From assembly GCA_934777505.1 (NCBI GenBank), contig CAKVNM010000005.1, positions 55,412-119,411 on the forward strand: a stretch of 64,000 nt of DNA, in the 5' to 3' direction. Below the pieces are notes generated by a model, which saw only the letters and a program-made list of their open reading frames with translations, was not told the origin of the DNA and searched no databases. The translations under genes were made by a program, and so were the position numbers. Source of the stretch: an uncultured Clostridia bacterium (GTDB lineage Bacteria > Bacillota > Clostridia > Christensenellales > UBA1242). Below, piece after piece: positions 41,348 to 51,022 of this stretch (its first letter is position 1; each line of letters starts with the position of its first letter).

Positions 41348-43681
41348 ATGAATGTATCATTAAAACTCTCACAATTAAATAGTATCATAGGTGATATCAC
41401 GGACTGGATTGGTAAGTTTTTCACAAATTCACTTGTGAATATTTATAACTTAATCACAATTGTACTTTATCAGTTTTTGGTTGCTCCATGCTTTATGATT
41501 TTGGATTTTTTGCAAGGATTGTTTAAAAAATTCTGCGGAATCGAAACTGTGTATGTAAAAGGCGAAGGTGCTTCGGGCGATATCGTCCTAATACTTCTAA
41601 ACAACCAAACAGTTCAAAATGTTTTTTGGGCGCTACTAATTCTTGCTGTTATATTGTTAATTATTGTTACAATCATTGCAATGATTAGAAAAGAAACACT
41701 TGCAATGGGCGACAAAAACAAAAAAACAAGCAAGCAAATTTTTGCAGATGTGTTTAGAGCATTACTCAACTTCTTTATGGTACCAGTTGTTGCAGTTCTT
41801 GGAATTTTTATGGGAAATGCAATCTTGAAGTCACTCGACAGTGCTACAAATGGTGGAGAATCTGTAAAAATTAGCGGTATTATCTTTAAGGCTACGGCTT
41901 ACAACGCAAACCGTGCAAGAAAAAGTACAAAATTTTCAACTGACCTTGTTGCTGGAATCAACAACATGGGAGTTCTAAAAGGAAACACCGACACCATTGC
42001 TGATGTTGTTGACGAAGCCTTTGCAAAGGGCACAACATTTGAATCACAGTCGTTTAACTATGATTCAATAGATTGGAGTATTACAGGCGATTACTACTAT
42101 ATTCAAGCAATGAATATGGTTTCTTATGGAACAGTAAATATTGCTAGGTCTCAGTTTAGTGTTTACGATGCATCACAAGTGTTCTATTATTACGACCTTG
42201 GTTCGTTTAATTTCCTGCTTGCGATAATCGCAATATTGTTTACTTTATGGATATTACTTACAACCTGCATAGGATTGACCAAGCGAATATTCAAACTAGT
42301 GATACTATTCTGTATTTCTCCACCAATTATAGCAATCTCGCCACTAGATGGTGGAAAAGCACTTGGTAATTGGAAGAAAAACTTTATTGGTTCAGTGCTT
42401 TCGGCTTATGCAACAGTTGTTGCCTTAAACCTTGTATTCCTACTATTTGGACCAATTCAACAAATCTCATTTTTTGATTCAAGCACAGGCTTGGGAAATA
42501 TGGGTGCAGTTCTATTAGACTACTGGATTCAACTACTCATTATGTGTGGTGGTCTTGCATTCTTTAAAGATTTTACAAAAGAACTCGCAAAAATGCTTGA
42601 TATAGAAAATGCTTATGACGATGGTTCTGGCCATGTAAAATCAGCGCTCGCAAAAGCAGGTATGGCTGCTACTGTTGGTGTAGGACTTGCTGGCGGACTT
42701 AAAAATAGCCTTATCCACAATATCAAGTCAAGTAGACTTGGCGGAGAACAAGGCATGGCACAAGACCAAGCAAATGCCGATAATGCTGTAAAACAAGAAC
42801 AAGACAAACTTGAAACACTAAAAAAATCGGGTGCAGATGCTAATACAATCAAACTTCAAGAAAACAGAATTAAAGAAGCAGAATTAAAGCAAACAGAAAT
42901 TTCCAATAGGAATGCATCTATCAATAGTTATGGCGTAATTGCTAAACAGAGATTTAGTCAAATGTCAAAGGCTTCAAAAGACCTTGCATTTAATGGAACT
43001 TTGAGTAATTTTACTGGTGCTATCGCTAAAAAACCAGAAGAAGTTGGTAAACTTAAAGAAGCAAAATCTTTGAGAAAATCTGCTACAAAAGACCTTAAAC
43101 TTGCAAAGAAACAAACATTGAATTCTCGAACAGATATGGTTGTTAACAATCTAGATAGTGAACCAGAACAAACTACATTTAAAATTAACAAGAGCGAAGA
43201 TAAGGTAAAGCAAGTGCAAAGCGGTATAAAATATAACCCAACAAGCACAAGTGATATGAACTTTAATATTCCAAGCGATGCAAAATTAAGTTCAAACTAT
43301 GTAGACTCCACAACGGATAAAAAGTCTGTGTTCGTAACTAAGAGTCAAGGAAAACAAGCAAATAAAGTTGTAAACAAAATTGCAAAACAGCAAAATATGG
43401 AGCAAAAAATCCAAAATGCAACTGACGAACTAAACGAACAAGACGCTCAGTCGAAGAATGTTGTATTTAGAACTAGCAAAGAACAACAAAAAGCGATTAA
43501 CCAAATCGTTAAACGAAACGAAAAAGAACTAAAAGAGAACCAAAAAAGGTTGAAAGAAACTCAAAATAAACTTGAAAAGTTGGAAAAGGAAAACAAGAAA
43601 AAACAAGCCAAAGAAGAAGCTGAAAAAGCAAAAGAAGCCAGAAAAAAGGCAGAAGAAGAGAGTAAGAACAATAAAAAATAG
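41348..43681 (+). CDS. VirB6/TrbL-like polytopic channel protein
   Basis: A 777-residue protein. The N-terminal half (about 1-420) has roughly seven membrane helices (e.g. VFWALLILAVILLIIVTIIAM, FNFLLAIIAILFTLWILLTTCI, LVILFCISPPIIAISPLDGG), resembling the VirB6/TrbL or Mbov_0396 transfer membrane proteins. The C-terminal 350 residues are soluble, Lys/Gln/Glu-rich and coiled-coil, ending in KAKEARKKAEEESKNNKK. Long hydrophilic C-termini occur in Gram-positive VirB6 homologues. CGGAG lies upstream of the ATG. It should form the membrane channel with VirB4 and VirD4. Confidence 0.85.
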   Translation: MNVSLKLSQLNSIIGDITDWIGKFFTNSLVNIYNLITIVLYQFLVAPCFMILDFLQGLFKKFCGIETVYVKGEGASGDIVLILLNNQTVQNVFWALLILAVILLIIVTIIAMIRKETLAMGDKNKKTSKQIFADVFRALLNFFMVPVVAVLGIFMGNAILKSLDSATNGGESVKISGIIFKATAYNANRARKSTKFSTDLVAGINNMGVLKGNTDTIADVVDEAFAKGTTFESQSFNYDSIDWSITGDYYYIQAMNMVSYGTVNIARSQFSVYDASQVFYYYDLGSFNFLLAIIAILFTLWILLTTCIGLTKRIFKLVILFCISPPIIAISPLDGGKALGNWKKNFIGSVLSAYATVVALNLVFLLFGPIQQISFFDSSTGLGNMGAVLLDYWIQLLIMCGGLAFFKDFTKELAKMLDIENAYDDGSGHVKSALAKAGMAATVGVGLAGGLKNSLIHNIKSSRLGGEQGMAQDQANADNAVKQEQDKLETLKKSGADANTIKLQENRIKEAELKQTEISNRNASINSYGVIAKQRFSQMSKASKDLAFNGTLSNFTGAIAKKPEEVGKLKEAKSLRKSATKDLKLAKKQTLNSRTDMVVNNLDSEPEQTTFKINKSEDKVKQVQSGIKYNPTSTSDMNFNIPSDAKLSSNYVDSTTDKKSVFVTKSQGKQANKVVNKIAKQQNMEQKIQNATDELNEQDAQSKNVVFRTSKEQQKAINQIVKRNEKELKENQKRLKETQNKLEKLEKENKKKQAKEEAEKAKEARKKAEEESKNNKK

Positions 43682-43694
43682 TTTCTAATTCGTG

Positions 43695-43729
43695 CAAAAA
43701 AGTCAAGAGTAAAATCTTGGCTTTTTTGT
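43695..43729 (+). terminator. Terminator after the virB6-like gene
   Basis: AAAAAAGTCAAGA and TCTTGGCTTTTTT pair with one mismatch around a 6-nt loop. Confidence 0.8.
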
Positions 43730-43913
43730 TGTTAATGAGAAAGTGTATCAATAAATTTTTCTTTCAAATTGATTTGTAAATGCTTTGCTAAACTGCAATG
43801 TTTGTTATATAATAACAATATAAAAACCAGTTTGTTAAATTTTTCATGCAAAAATGCTCATAGTTTAAGATATTTTTCTAAAAAATAAGGCAAACTAATG
43901 TTAGGAGAAAATT

Positions 43914-46673
43914 ATGTACTACATTCCTAGAAAAACCAAAGTAAAAACAGAGTTCTTGCCGGGTGTTACTTGGCCAGATGTTGTTATTGGTGCGATTGCA
44001 ATCGGCGTTTTTGTACTGCTTATGACAAGCAATTTTTCGTTCCATATCGTAACGGCAATCATTTGGCTTGCGTTTGCGGTTTTGCTATTCTTGCCACTTG
44101 CAGACGGACAAAAAATGTACATCACGGTGCTACTACTTTTCAAGTATTGGGCGTACACGAAAAAGTATTCCAAAGCAAAGTTGAAACACTATGAAGACAT
44201 CAAAAAACTTATTCCTTACGAAGGTATCATAGACGACAAAATTATTGACTATGGTTCTTACTACGGAATGGTGCTTGAAATCAAGCCAGTAGAGTTTTTG
44301 CTTCTTAACGAAGAAAAGCAGAACGCATATATTCGTTCGTTTAGAAGTGCACTCATGCGTATGAACACCGACCAAGACGCAAGCTTGGTTAAAATCAACA
44401 AAGCCATTTTGATGGACGACTTTATCGCAGACGATGAAAAAAAATATGACTCCATGCTAAAAATGAAAGACCGTGGAGAAATCAGCGAAGACGAAGTTGA
44501 AGCAAGAAGCGTTATTTTCCAAACCCGAGTTGCAAAAATGCTTGAAGCCAACGATGTTAACAAGCAGTATGCAGACTACTACTACATTGTTGTTTACGAC
44601 AAAGACAAAAACACTTTGGTGGACACAATCGAAGGAATGAAATCGTCACTCGAAAGCGGACAAACTCCAATTCGTAGCAAGGTTTGCAAAGGCAAAGATT
44701 TGGGCGTTTTCCTAAAAGCGAACTACACAAAAGTGTTTGACGAGCGTGAAGCCGAAAACAAGGGAAGCCTTAGTTTGATTGACTGGGCAACACCAGAAAA
44801 AGTTGAGTTTAAAATGGGCTACACAAAAGTTGACGGCGTTGAATATCGTTCATTCAATATTAGTGACTACCCACTAACAGCCTACAATGGTTGGCTGTTT
44901 ATGATGACCAGTTTACCAAACACAAAAGTTGTTATGAACTTGTCGCCAATTTCCAGAATTGACGCTGAAAAAATGCTTGATAAAGCGATTATTGAAATGG
45001 AAGCAAAATTCCAGTACTCAAACAAAACCAGTAAGCAGATTGAAAATCAAACCCACCTTGATACACTAAGACAGGTTTTGACTGACATCAAAAACAGCAA
45101 CGAAAGTTTGTTTAATGTTAATATTCACTTGACTTGCGAAGAATATATGAAAAAAGAAATCCGTGCCAAACTAAAAGAAAATGGCTACAAATTCACCGAA
45201 ATGTTTGGTAGACAGGTTGACAGTTTCATTAGCCAAAACATCAGTAGGCTAGATACTGTTAAAGACAACAAGCGTGGAATCAACACAACGCCACTTGCTG
45301 CCTGTTTCCCATTTATTTCTAGTGCCATGAGTGACCCCGGTGGTTTCTACATTGGCTACAACAATCAAGGCAATGTATTCATCAACTTTTTTAGGAGAGA
45401 TAGCGAAAGAGTTAACTCCAACATGATGATTATTGGTAAGTCTGGTGGTGGTAAATCATTTGCAACCAAAAACCTTCTTGCCAACATGGCGGGCGATAAC
45501 AGTAAGATTTTCGTACTCGACCCAGAATACGAATATGCAATCCTTTCAAACAACCTTTGCGGAAAAGTTATTGATGTAGGTTCAGGACTTCAAGGAAGAA
45601 TTAATCCGTTCCACATCACACCATCACTTCAAGCCGAAGAAGGTGGTGGCGACCAAGAAGACTACGCAGGGCATTTACAGTTCCTTGAACAATATTTCAG
45701 GGTTATTTTGGACGGAATGGACTCCGACTCATTCGAAAAAGTTAACAGTTTGGTTATTGATATGTACAAGCAAAAAGGCATTGACGGCACAACCGACTTA
45801 ACTAAACTAAAACCAGAAGATTTCCCAATATTCGATGACCTATACAAAATCGTTTTGGAAAAGGTTGCGAGCGAAAAAGATGAGTATCTTAGAAGAATGT
45901 ATCAAATTATTCAAACATATATTCAAAAGTTTGCCACTGGTGGACGAAATGCGAACCTTTGGAACGGCCCTACAACTTTGGAAACAAAAGAAAACTTTGT
46001 TGTATTCTCGTTCCGTTCGCTTTTAGCCAACCAAAACAAAGTGCTTGCAAATGCACAGATGCTTCTTGTTTTAAGATATCTTAACAACGAGATTATCAAG
46101 AACAAGGAATTTAACTTTATGATGGGATTTAAAGAATCTGACCCAGACAGAAGAAAAGTTATAGTTGCAGTCGATGAAGCCCATGTCTTTATTGATGCAA
46201 AATATCCTATTGCGCTAGACTTTATGCAGACGCTTGCAAAGCGTATTCGTAAGTATGACGGAATGCAAATTATCATTACACAGAACATCAAAGACTTTGT
46301 TGGTTCTGCCGAAATTGCCAAGCAGTCAACAGCGATTATTAATGCTTCGCAGTTTACAATGATTTTGTCACTTGCACCAAACGATATGACCGACCTTGTT
46401 GAACTATATCGAAACGCAGGTGGTATCAACGAAGACGAACAACAAACAATCGTTCAAGCAAACCGTGGTGAAGCGTTCTTAATTACATCAGCACTTTCAA
46501 GAACATTTCTTAAAATTCACGCATTTGACCAAATTAGAGATATGTTTGATGTTAAGGACTACACAAAGCCAATGCTTGAAAAATTCCACCAAGACAAAGA
46601 AGAAATGGAAAGATTGCAAGCAGAAGATGAGTTGAACAAGCAATCAACCACGGCAACTGGCAATGAGCAATAA
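43914..46673 (+). CDS. virB4: VirB4/TraE-type secretion ATPase
   Basis: A 919-residue ATPase. Two N-terminal membrane helices (about 23-60) resemble a fused PrgI/VirB3-like segment, which in Gram-positive systems is often separate. The VirB4 N-domain follows. Walker A GKSGGGKS is at 508-515, FVLDPEYEY follows it, Walker B VIVAVDEAH is at 749-757, and KRIRKYDGMQIIITQNIKDFVGS is a strong family stretch. TAGGAG precedes the ATG. VirB4 powers pilus or channel assembly and is the defining gene of a type IV secretion system. Confidence 0.95.
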   Translation: MYYIPRKTKVKTEFLPGVTWPDVVIGAIAIGVFVLLMTSNFSFHIVTAIIWLAFAVLLFLPLADGQKMYITVLLLFKYWAYTKKYSKAKLKHYEDIKKLIPYEGIIDDKIIDYGSYYGMVLEIKPVEFLLLNEEKQNAYIRSFRSALMRMNTDQDASLVKINKAILMDDFIADDEKKYDSMLKMKDRGEISEDEVEARSVIFQTRVAKMLEANDVNKQYADYYYIVVYDKDKNTLVDTIEGMKSSLESGQTPIRSKVCKGKDLGVFLKANYTKVFDEREAENKGSLSLIDWATPEKVEFKMGYTKVDGVEYRSFNISDYPLTAYNGWLFMMTSLPNTKVVMNLSPISRIDAEKMLDKAIIEMEAKFQYSNKTSKQIENQTHLDTLRQVLTDIKNSNESLFNVNIHLTCEEYMKKEIRAKLKENGYKFTEMFGRQVDSFISQNISRLDTVKDNKRGINTTPLAACFPFISSAMSDPGGFYIGYNNQGNVFINFFRRDSERVNSNMMIIGKSGGGKSFATKNLLANMAGDNSKIFVLDPEYEYAILSNNLCGKVIDVGSGLQGRINPFHITPSLQAEEGGGDQEDYAGHLQFLEQYFRVILDGMDSDSFEKVNSLVIDMYKQKGIDGTTDLTKLKPEDFPIFDDLYKIVLEKVASEKDEYLRRMYQIIQTYIQKFATGGRNANLWNGPTTLETKENFVVFSFRSLLANQNKVLANAQMLLVLRYLNNEIIKNKEFNFMMGFKESDPDRRKVIVAVDEAHVFIDAKYPIALDFMQTLAKRIRKYDGMQIIITQNIKDFVGSAEIAKQSTAIINASQFTMILSLAPNDMTDLVELYRNAGGINEDEQQTIVQANRGEAFLITSALSRTFLKIHAFDQIRDMFDVKDYTKPMLEKFHQDKEEMERLQAEDELNKQSTTATGNEQ

Positions 46674-46677
46674 TTTT

Positions 46678-46712
46678 TACAAAAGTGAACGAATAAAAGT
46701 TCACTTTTTGTA
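46678..46712 (+). terminator. Terminator of the virB4 gene
   Basis: AAAAGTGAAC and GTTCACTTTT pair around an 8-nt loop, followed by T residues. Confidence 0.85.
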
Positions 46713-46817
46713 TGCAATCTAATATAATTAGATAGTAAAAAATTTTTTATGTTAGGTATTGTAATTTTTGACAAAATGTGGTAATATATAGAAAATAAAT
46801 TTTTAGAGAGGTTTTTT

Positions 46818-49769
46818 ATGAATAAAACAAAAGCAGATAATGTTTTGGATATTGTAAAAATAAACTTTGATAAGAGAAAAGATTTGGTTGACGAAGTGCT
46901 AAAAGTTGATGAGATAACAAATTCTTATCAAACTGGCAGATTTAGTTTGGAATCAACCAACGCAATACTTGCCGACATGGATAGACTTATGAAAGAGAGA
47001 GATTTTGATGTTAAGTTCTACAACTATCTTGTTGTTAACAACATTAGTAACGATAATATCAAGCAAATTGCCAAACTAAAATCGGTTGACGACCTTAAAC
47101 TAAAAGTTGAAAAATGCTTTGATAATCCAAAATCATACTTTAATTCGTATGTTTACAAAGTTTTCTTGGAACTAAGCAATTCAATCGAAAAAGATGCAAA
47201 AATGGAAGCAACTCCATCAGCAATTCTTGAAAGACTCAATGCAAAAAGAAAAGTTTTGGGCTTAATGCCAGTTGTTGAAAACGCAAAAACAACACTAAAT
47301 ACTCTTAATATCGACGAAGACAAACTTTGCGTAACAACAGACGAAAATGTTGACGAAAAGATTAAAAACCTTTTGCATATTTGCTCATCAAACAACATCA
47401 CAGTTTACGACAATACAAAAAATAATAGCAGTATTAAGGGTTTTGTATATCTTCCACAAACTAGCAACAAACAACTAAAATATATTAACTTTGTTTATGG
47501 AGTTGCAAGCAACTTGCAAGCCACCGACTATGAAAAACTTGTTGCCGAAAACAAGGAAAACACCAAGACTATCGACTCAGTTGTAAAAACCGATAACCTT
47601 GACACAAAACTTGTTGCGGACAACTTTAACGAACTATTAAACTTGATTACTACACAAAACATTTTGCTTTCACAAGTTAGAAAAGATACATATTCTCAAT
47701 TATCAAAAGTTGTTGAGTACAATATGTGCAAAAATCTAAAAGTGCTTGCTGACAATCTAAACAGCGAAGAGATTACAAAACTACTCCTTTTGGGTGCAAC
47801 TCAAAACACAGTAAATTTGTATCAAAAACTTGATATTTCGGTTGAAAAGTTGCAAAAAGCGTTTGGCTTGTCAACCACCAAGTACGAAAGTTTTGTGCTT
47901 TGCCCACTCAATATTGACTACGACACAAAGGCAGATTATGTTGGCAAAATTTATAATGTTGATTATGCAAATATTGGAAGTAACGCTTACTATCTTCAAG
48001 TTGCAAATCAATACAAACAAATCTTTAACAACATTATCAATTCAACACAGTTTGTTAAGTACAAAACTTTGGATTTAAACCAAGTTGAATCCAAAATTGA
48101 TAATATTTATCAAAATTTGCAAAACCTAAAAGCCGAGATAGAAAAACATAATTCACTCACAACCACTCAGTACAAAACACTTGTTCATGCATATGCTTTC
48201 TGCGATGTTGCTAGCGTTTTGGTTAGACAAATTTCAACGAATATTTTTGCTCACGAAATTTCAGCACCTGTAAAAAAACAATATGAGTCACCAGTGCTTA
48301 TTCAAAAGAAAAAACCTTATGAAGCACCAACAATCAAAAAGCAGTATGTTGCTCCAAGTTTGGAAGTTACAGAAATTGAGATGGAAAACAACTTTATTAC
48401 AGAATTTGACGGTATCACTCTTGACGAAGAAGTAGAGTTAAACTCTACTAACAAGCCTACTAAAACTGAGCAAACAGTTGCTGAAGTTGCAGAAAATATT
48501 GACAAGCAGATTAACACAACCGTTTTTGACTACGAAAGTGACGCAAACAACTTTATGAGCAATGCTCAAAATATTTCAAGCGAGAACTATGCTTTTGCTG
48601 TCAACAGCAATGAAAATAAAGTTCAAACCGATAAAACTGTTGAAAAACCAGCACAAGAAGTTGAAACTAAGCAAGAACAAATCAAAGAAGAAACTGACGA
48701 GCCAGTAACAAATCAAGTTGACGAGCCAGTAATCGAAAATGTAACAAAAAAGCAATACACTAAACCAGAAATAACTGTTAAAAAACATCAATATGTTAGT
48801 CCAGAAATTAGTGTTAAGAAAAAATCATATCAAAAACCACAAATAGACGAAGATACGGCTAGAAAAATCTTGGAAGAAAAACGAAACAGAGAACTCAAAC
48901 AAAGAGAGCAATTAAAGATGGAAGAAAGACAAAAACAACTGATGGAAGAAAAGTTTAACCAACTTTCAAATTCCTATAATGAACTAAATGCAAAACTTGA
49001 AAGATTGACCGCTCTATACAATCAAAAATCGGCAAAAGAAATTGACCAAGAAAAACTTGCCGAAATGCAAGCAAGAGTTAGTGCAATCACAATCGCTTGC
49101 ATTAAGAAAGCAGTTAGCAGTTTGGCAAACAAAAATGTTGACGAATTAAGCAAAAAGTTACTCTACACATCAAAAGAACAAAATAGTTCCTACTCAATGC
49201 TCATCACATCGCTCAACATGCTCTTTAACATGGAGTCAGGTGACAAAACTGTTAGAAATATGTTTATTTCTATGAACAAGGCAGAAACAGCAAAACAACT
49301 TATGCTTTTAAAACACAGTTTGGAAAATGTTATGAACAAAGTTATAACAAAATATATCGCTGTTAACGCAATGCAATTTGATGGTCAAAATCTTAGCGAC
49401 CACGAACTTATCACAAAAACACTTTCCAAGTTAAATTCTAAAATGGTTGATGCGTTAGAAGACAGCAGACTTGCTGAAATTGATATGCTCAAATTTGAAT
49501 ATTTGGAAGATAGTTTTGAATATCAAGATGCTCTTGATGAAATCAATGCAAGATATCTTGGTGATGACGAGCATATTGGATTAATGCAACAATTAAAGCA
49601 AAATCTTTATGTTTCAATGCTCAAACAAGTGATTTTGAAAGAAGTTCAAAGAATTGATTACTGCAACAATCATAACCAAAAGTATACTTTTGACGAAAAA
49701 CACGCAGAATTAATTTTGACCGAACTATTCAACACCACAAAAGAAGAAACAGAAACAATGACTTTTTAG
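46818..49769 (+). CDS. 983-residue cytosolic protein with KKxYxxPxI repeats and coiled coil
   Basis: I do not recognise this family. There is no signal peptide or membrane helix. Residues 1-470 are helical. Six copies of a short motif follow: KKQYESPVL (486), KKPYEAPTI (498), KKQYVAPSL (507), KKQYTKPEI (644), KKHQYVSPEI (655) and KKKSYQKPQI (667), split by a Glu/Thr-rich linker. A coiled coil (about 680-740) and a helical C-terminal domain complete it. YxxPx(I/L) resembles the sequence bound by RiPP recognition elements in lasso-peptide leaders. GAGAGG lies upstream. Its position after virB4 suggests a substrate, adaptor or scaffold of the secretion system. Confidence 0.82.
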   Translation: MNKTKADNVLDIVKINFDKRKDLVDEVLKVDEITNSYQTGRFSLESTNAILADMDRLMKERDFDVKFYNYLVVNNISNDNIKQIAKLKSVDDLKLKVEKCFDNPKSYFNSYVYKVFLELSNSIEKDAKMEATPSAILERLNAKRKVLGLMPVVENAKTTLNTLNIDEDKLCVTTDENVDEKIKNLLHICSSNNITVYDNTKNNSSIKGFVYLPQTSNKQLKYINFVYGVASNLQATDYEKLVAENKENTKTIDSVVKTDNLDTKLVADNFNELLNLITTQNILLSQVRKDTYSQLSKVVEYNMCKNLKVLADNLNSEEITKLLLLGATQNTVNLYQKLDISVEKLQKAFGLSTTKYESFVLCPLNIDYDTKADYVGKIYNVDYANIGSNAYYLQVANQYKQIFNNIINSTQFVKYKTLDLNQVESKIDNIYQNLQNLKAEIEKHNSLTTTQYKTLVHAYAFCDVASVLVRQISTNIFAHEISAPVKKQYESPVLIQKKKPYEAPTIKKQYVAPSLEVTEIEMENNFITEFDGITLDEEVELNSTNKPTKTEQTVAEVAENIDKQINTTVFDYESDANNFMSNAQNISSENYAFAVNSNENKVQTDKTVEKPAQEVETKQEQIKEETDEPVTNQVDEPVIENVTKKQYTKPEITVKKHQYVSPEISVKKKSYQKPQIDEDTARKILEEKRNRELKQREQLKMEERQKQLMEEKFNQLSNSYNELNAKLERLTALYNQKSAKEIDQEKLAEMQARVSAITIACIKKAVSSLANKNVDELSKKLLYTSKEQNSSYSMLITSLNMLFNMESGDKTVRNMFISMNKAETAKQLMLLKHSLENVMNKVITKYIAVNAMQFDGQNLSDHELITKTLSKLNSKMVDALEDSRLAEIDMLKFEYLEDSFEYQDALDEINARYLGDDEHIGLMQQLKQNLYVSMLKQVILKEVQRIDYCNNHNQKYTFDEKHAELILTELFNTTKEETETMTF

Positions 49770-49782
49770 TTAAGGAGTTAAT

Positions 49783-50028
49783 ATGGACGAACAAAAATTC
49801 AAAGCAAAACAAATGGCATTAGATATTTTTGAAAGACTTTTAAAACAAAAAGATTATGCTAGCGACCAACAACTTTTGCTCGAATGCGTAAAAATGGCAA
49901 GAGATGCAAGACAGACTAGCAAACCAAAAATGCTCGTTATGGCATGTGATGAACTTGTCAAGATTGCAAAATCACTCACAACTAGCGAAATTCAAGAACT
50001 CACTCAACTAATTCGTTCAATGAAATAA
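49783..50028 (+). CDS. Small helical protein of the secretion operon (81 residues)
   Basis: An 81-residue, all-helical, charged cytosolic protein (MDEQKFKAKQMALDIFERLL...ELTQLIRSMK). It starts 13 nt after the 983-residue gene with AAGGAG upstream, so the two are co-transcribed and probably interact. The size and charge would suit a chaperone or adaptor for the large partner, as small secretion chaperones often sit next to their substrate; this is inference. No family recognised. A terminator follows. Confidence 0.78.
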   Translation: MDEQKFKAKQMALDIFERLLKQKDYASDQQLLLECVKMARDARQTSKPKMLVMACDELVKIAKSLTTSEIQELTQLIRSMK

Positions 50029-50030
50029 CA

Positions 50031-50059
50031 AAAGCCCACTTTTATGGTGGGTTTTTTGC
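50031..50059 (+). terminator. Terminator at the end of the secretion locus
   Basis: AGCCCAC and GTGGGTT form a GC-containing stem followed by six T residues. Confidence 0.88.
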
Positions 50060-50162
50060 TTTTTTAACTCAAACTTGCGTTAAAATAAAAATTTTGCTCA
50101 ATTAAACAAATTTTTGCTTTTAAAATTGGTGTTTATAATTTATAATAAATATAGGTGATATT

Positions 50163-50972
50163 ATGAAAAAATTAACAATAATAGTTCCAAACACAGATTT
50201 TGAAAAACTAAACGAGTTTTGTGATAATCTAAAACCTGTGCTAGAAAAATATGAGTACAACTATATTTTTTTGCACGAAAAAAACAAGCCAAACGAATTT
50301 AAAGCGAGTGACAACTTTGCTTTTATGCAGGTGGCAGAAGGGTTAAGTTTGAGTGAGCAAATCAATGTTGGATTTATCAATTTAAAATCCAATGCAGTTA
50401 TAATTGCAGATATGCACACGGAAAACTATGTTAAGTATGTTCAAAACTTGATTGAAAACTGGGAAAACGGTGCAAAGATTGTAAGATTAAAATATGTTAA
50501 AAAAGTTCAAACATTTTGGGATAAAGTTAAAAACTTTTTTGTTAAAATCAAAAATGCGTTGTGCAACGCATACTTTGCAATGATAGGACTTAGCAAAGAC
50601 TCGCATTGTTACAACACTTTTCAGTTGTTCGACAAAGATGTCTACGACTTAATTCAAAGTATGCCAGAAAAAAATTCGTATCTTAGAAATAGTAAATGTT
50701 TGTCCAACTTTGCCGAAGCCGAAATTACAACGGACGAAAAAATGGAACTTAACAATCACAAGATGGTGTGGGACAGTAATCTTATCACAGCAACTGTTTT
50801 GGGTTCACTATTTGTTTTAAGTTTGATTGTTGGAATAATTGTGTCGTGCGTGGTTAGTAAAAAGTTCACCCTAACAGCCGTAACTTTGATGTTCTTTTTC
50901 TTGGTTGGATTTGGTGGATTTGCGTTCTACTACTTTTCAAAAGCCTACTTAAAATATAAATTTAACAAATAA
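50163..50972 (+). CDS. Glycosyltransferase-2-like membrane protein
   Basis: A 269-residue protein with a polyprenyl-phosphate-sugar transferase-like layout: an N-terminal Rossmann-like start (LTIIVPNTDFEKL), a central IIADMHTENY where DxD would lie, FQLFDKDVYDLIQSMPEKNSYLR typical of dolichyl-phosphate-mannose synthase relatives, and two C-terminal membrane helices (about 202-226 and 232-256). The DAD metal motif is not intact (ADMH), so catalysis is uncertain. TAGGTGAT lies before the ATG. Family assignment is from overall pattern and moderately sure; the substrate is unknown. Confidence 0.65.
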   Translation: MKKLTIIVPNTDFEKLNEFCDNLKPVLEKYEYNYIFLHEKNKPNEFKASDNFAFMQVAEGLSLSEQINVGFINLKSNAVIIADMHTENYVKYVQNLIENWENGAKIVRLKYVKKVQTFWDKVKNFFVKIKNALCNAYFAMIGLSKDSHCYNTFQLFDKDVYDLIQSMPEKNSYLRNSKCLSNFAEAEITTDEKMELNNHKMVWDSNLITATVLGSLFVLSLIVGIIVSCVVSKKFTLTAVTLMFFFLVGFGGFAFYYFSKAYLKYKFNK

Positions 50973-50978
50973 ATGAAT

Positions 50979-51021
50979 ATAAAAACTCTTTTTGATTATA
51001 ATTTTACAAAAGGAGTTTTTT
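50979..51021 (+). terminator. Hairpin that includes the ribosome binding site of the aminopeptidase gene
   Basis: AAAAACTCTTTTT can pair with AAAAGGAGTTTTT. The right arm contains AAAGGAG of the next gene and is followed by T residues, so this may be a terminator of the previous gene or a structure that masks translation. A TATAAT sits in the loop. Confidence 0.4.
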
Positions 51022-51022
51022 T

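Noticed and set aside
36184..50028. Interpretation as a complete integrative conjugative element
   Set aside because: No relaxase, integrase, excisionase or flanking direct repeats were found in the window.
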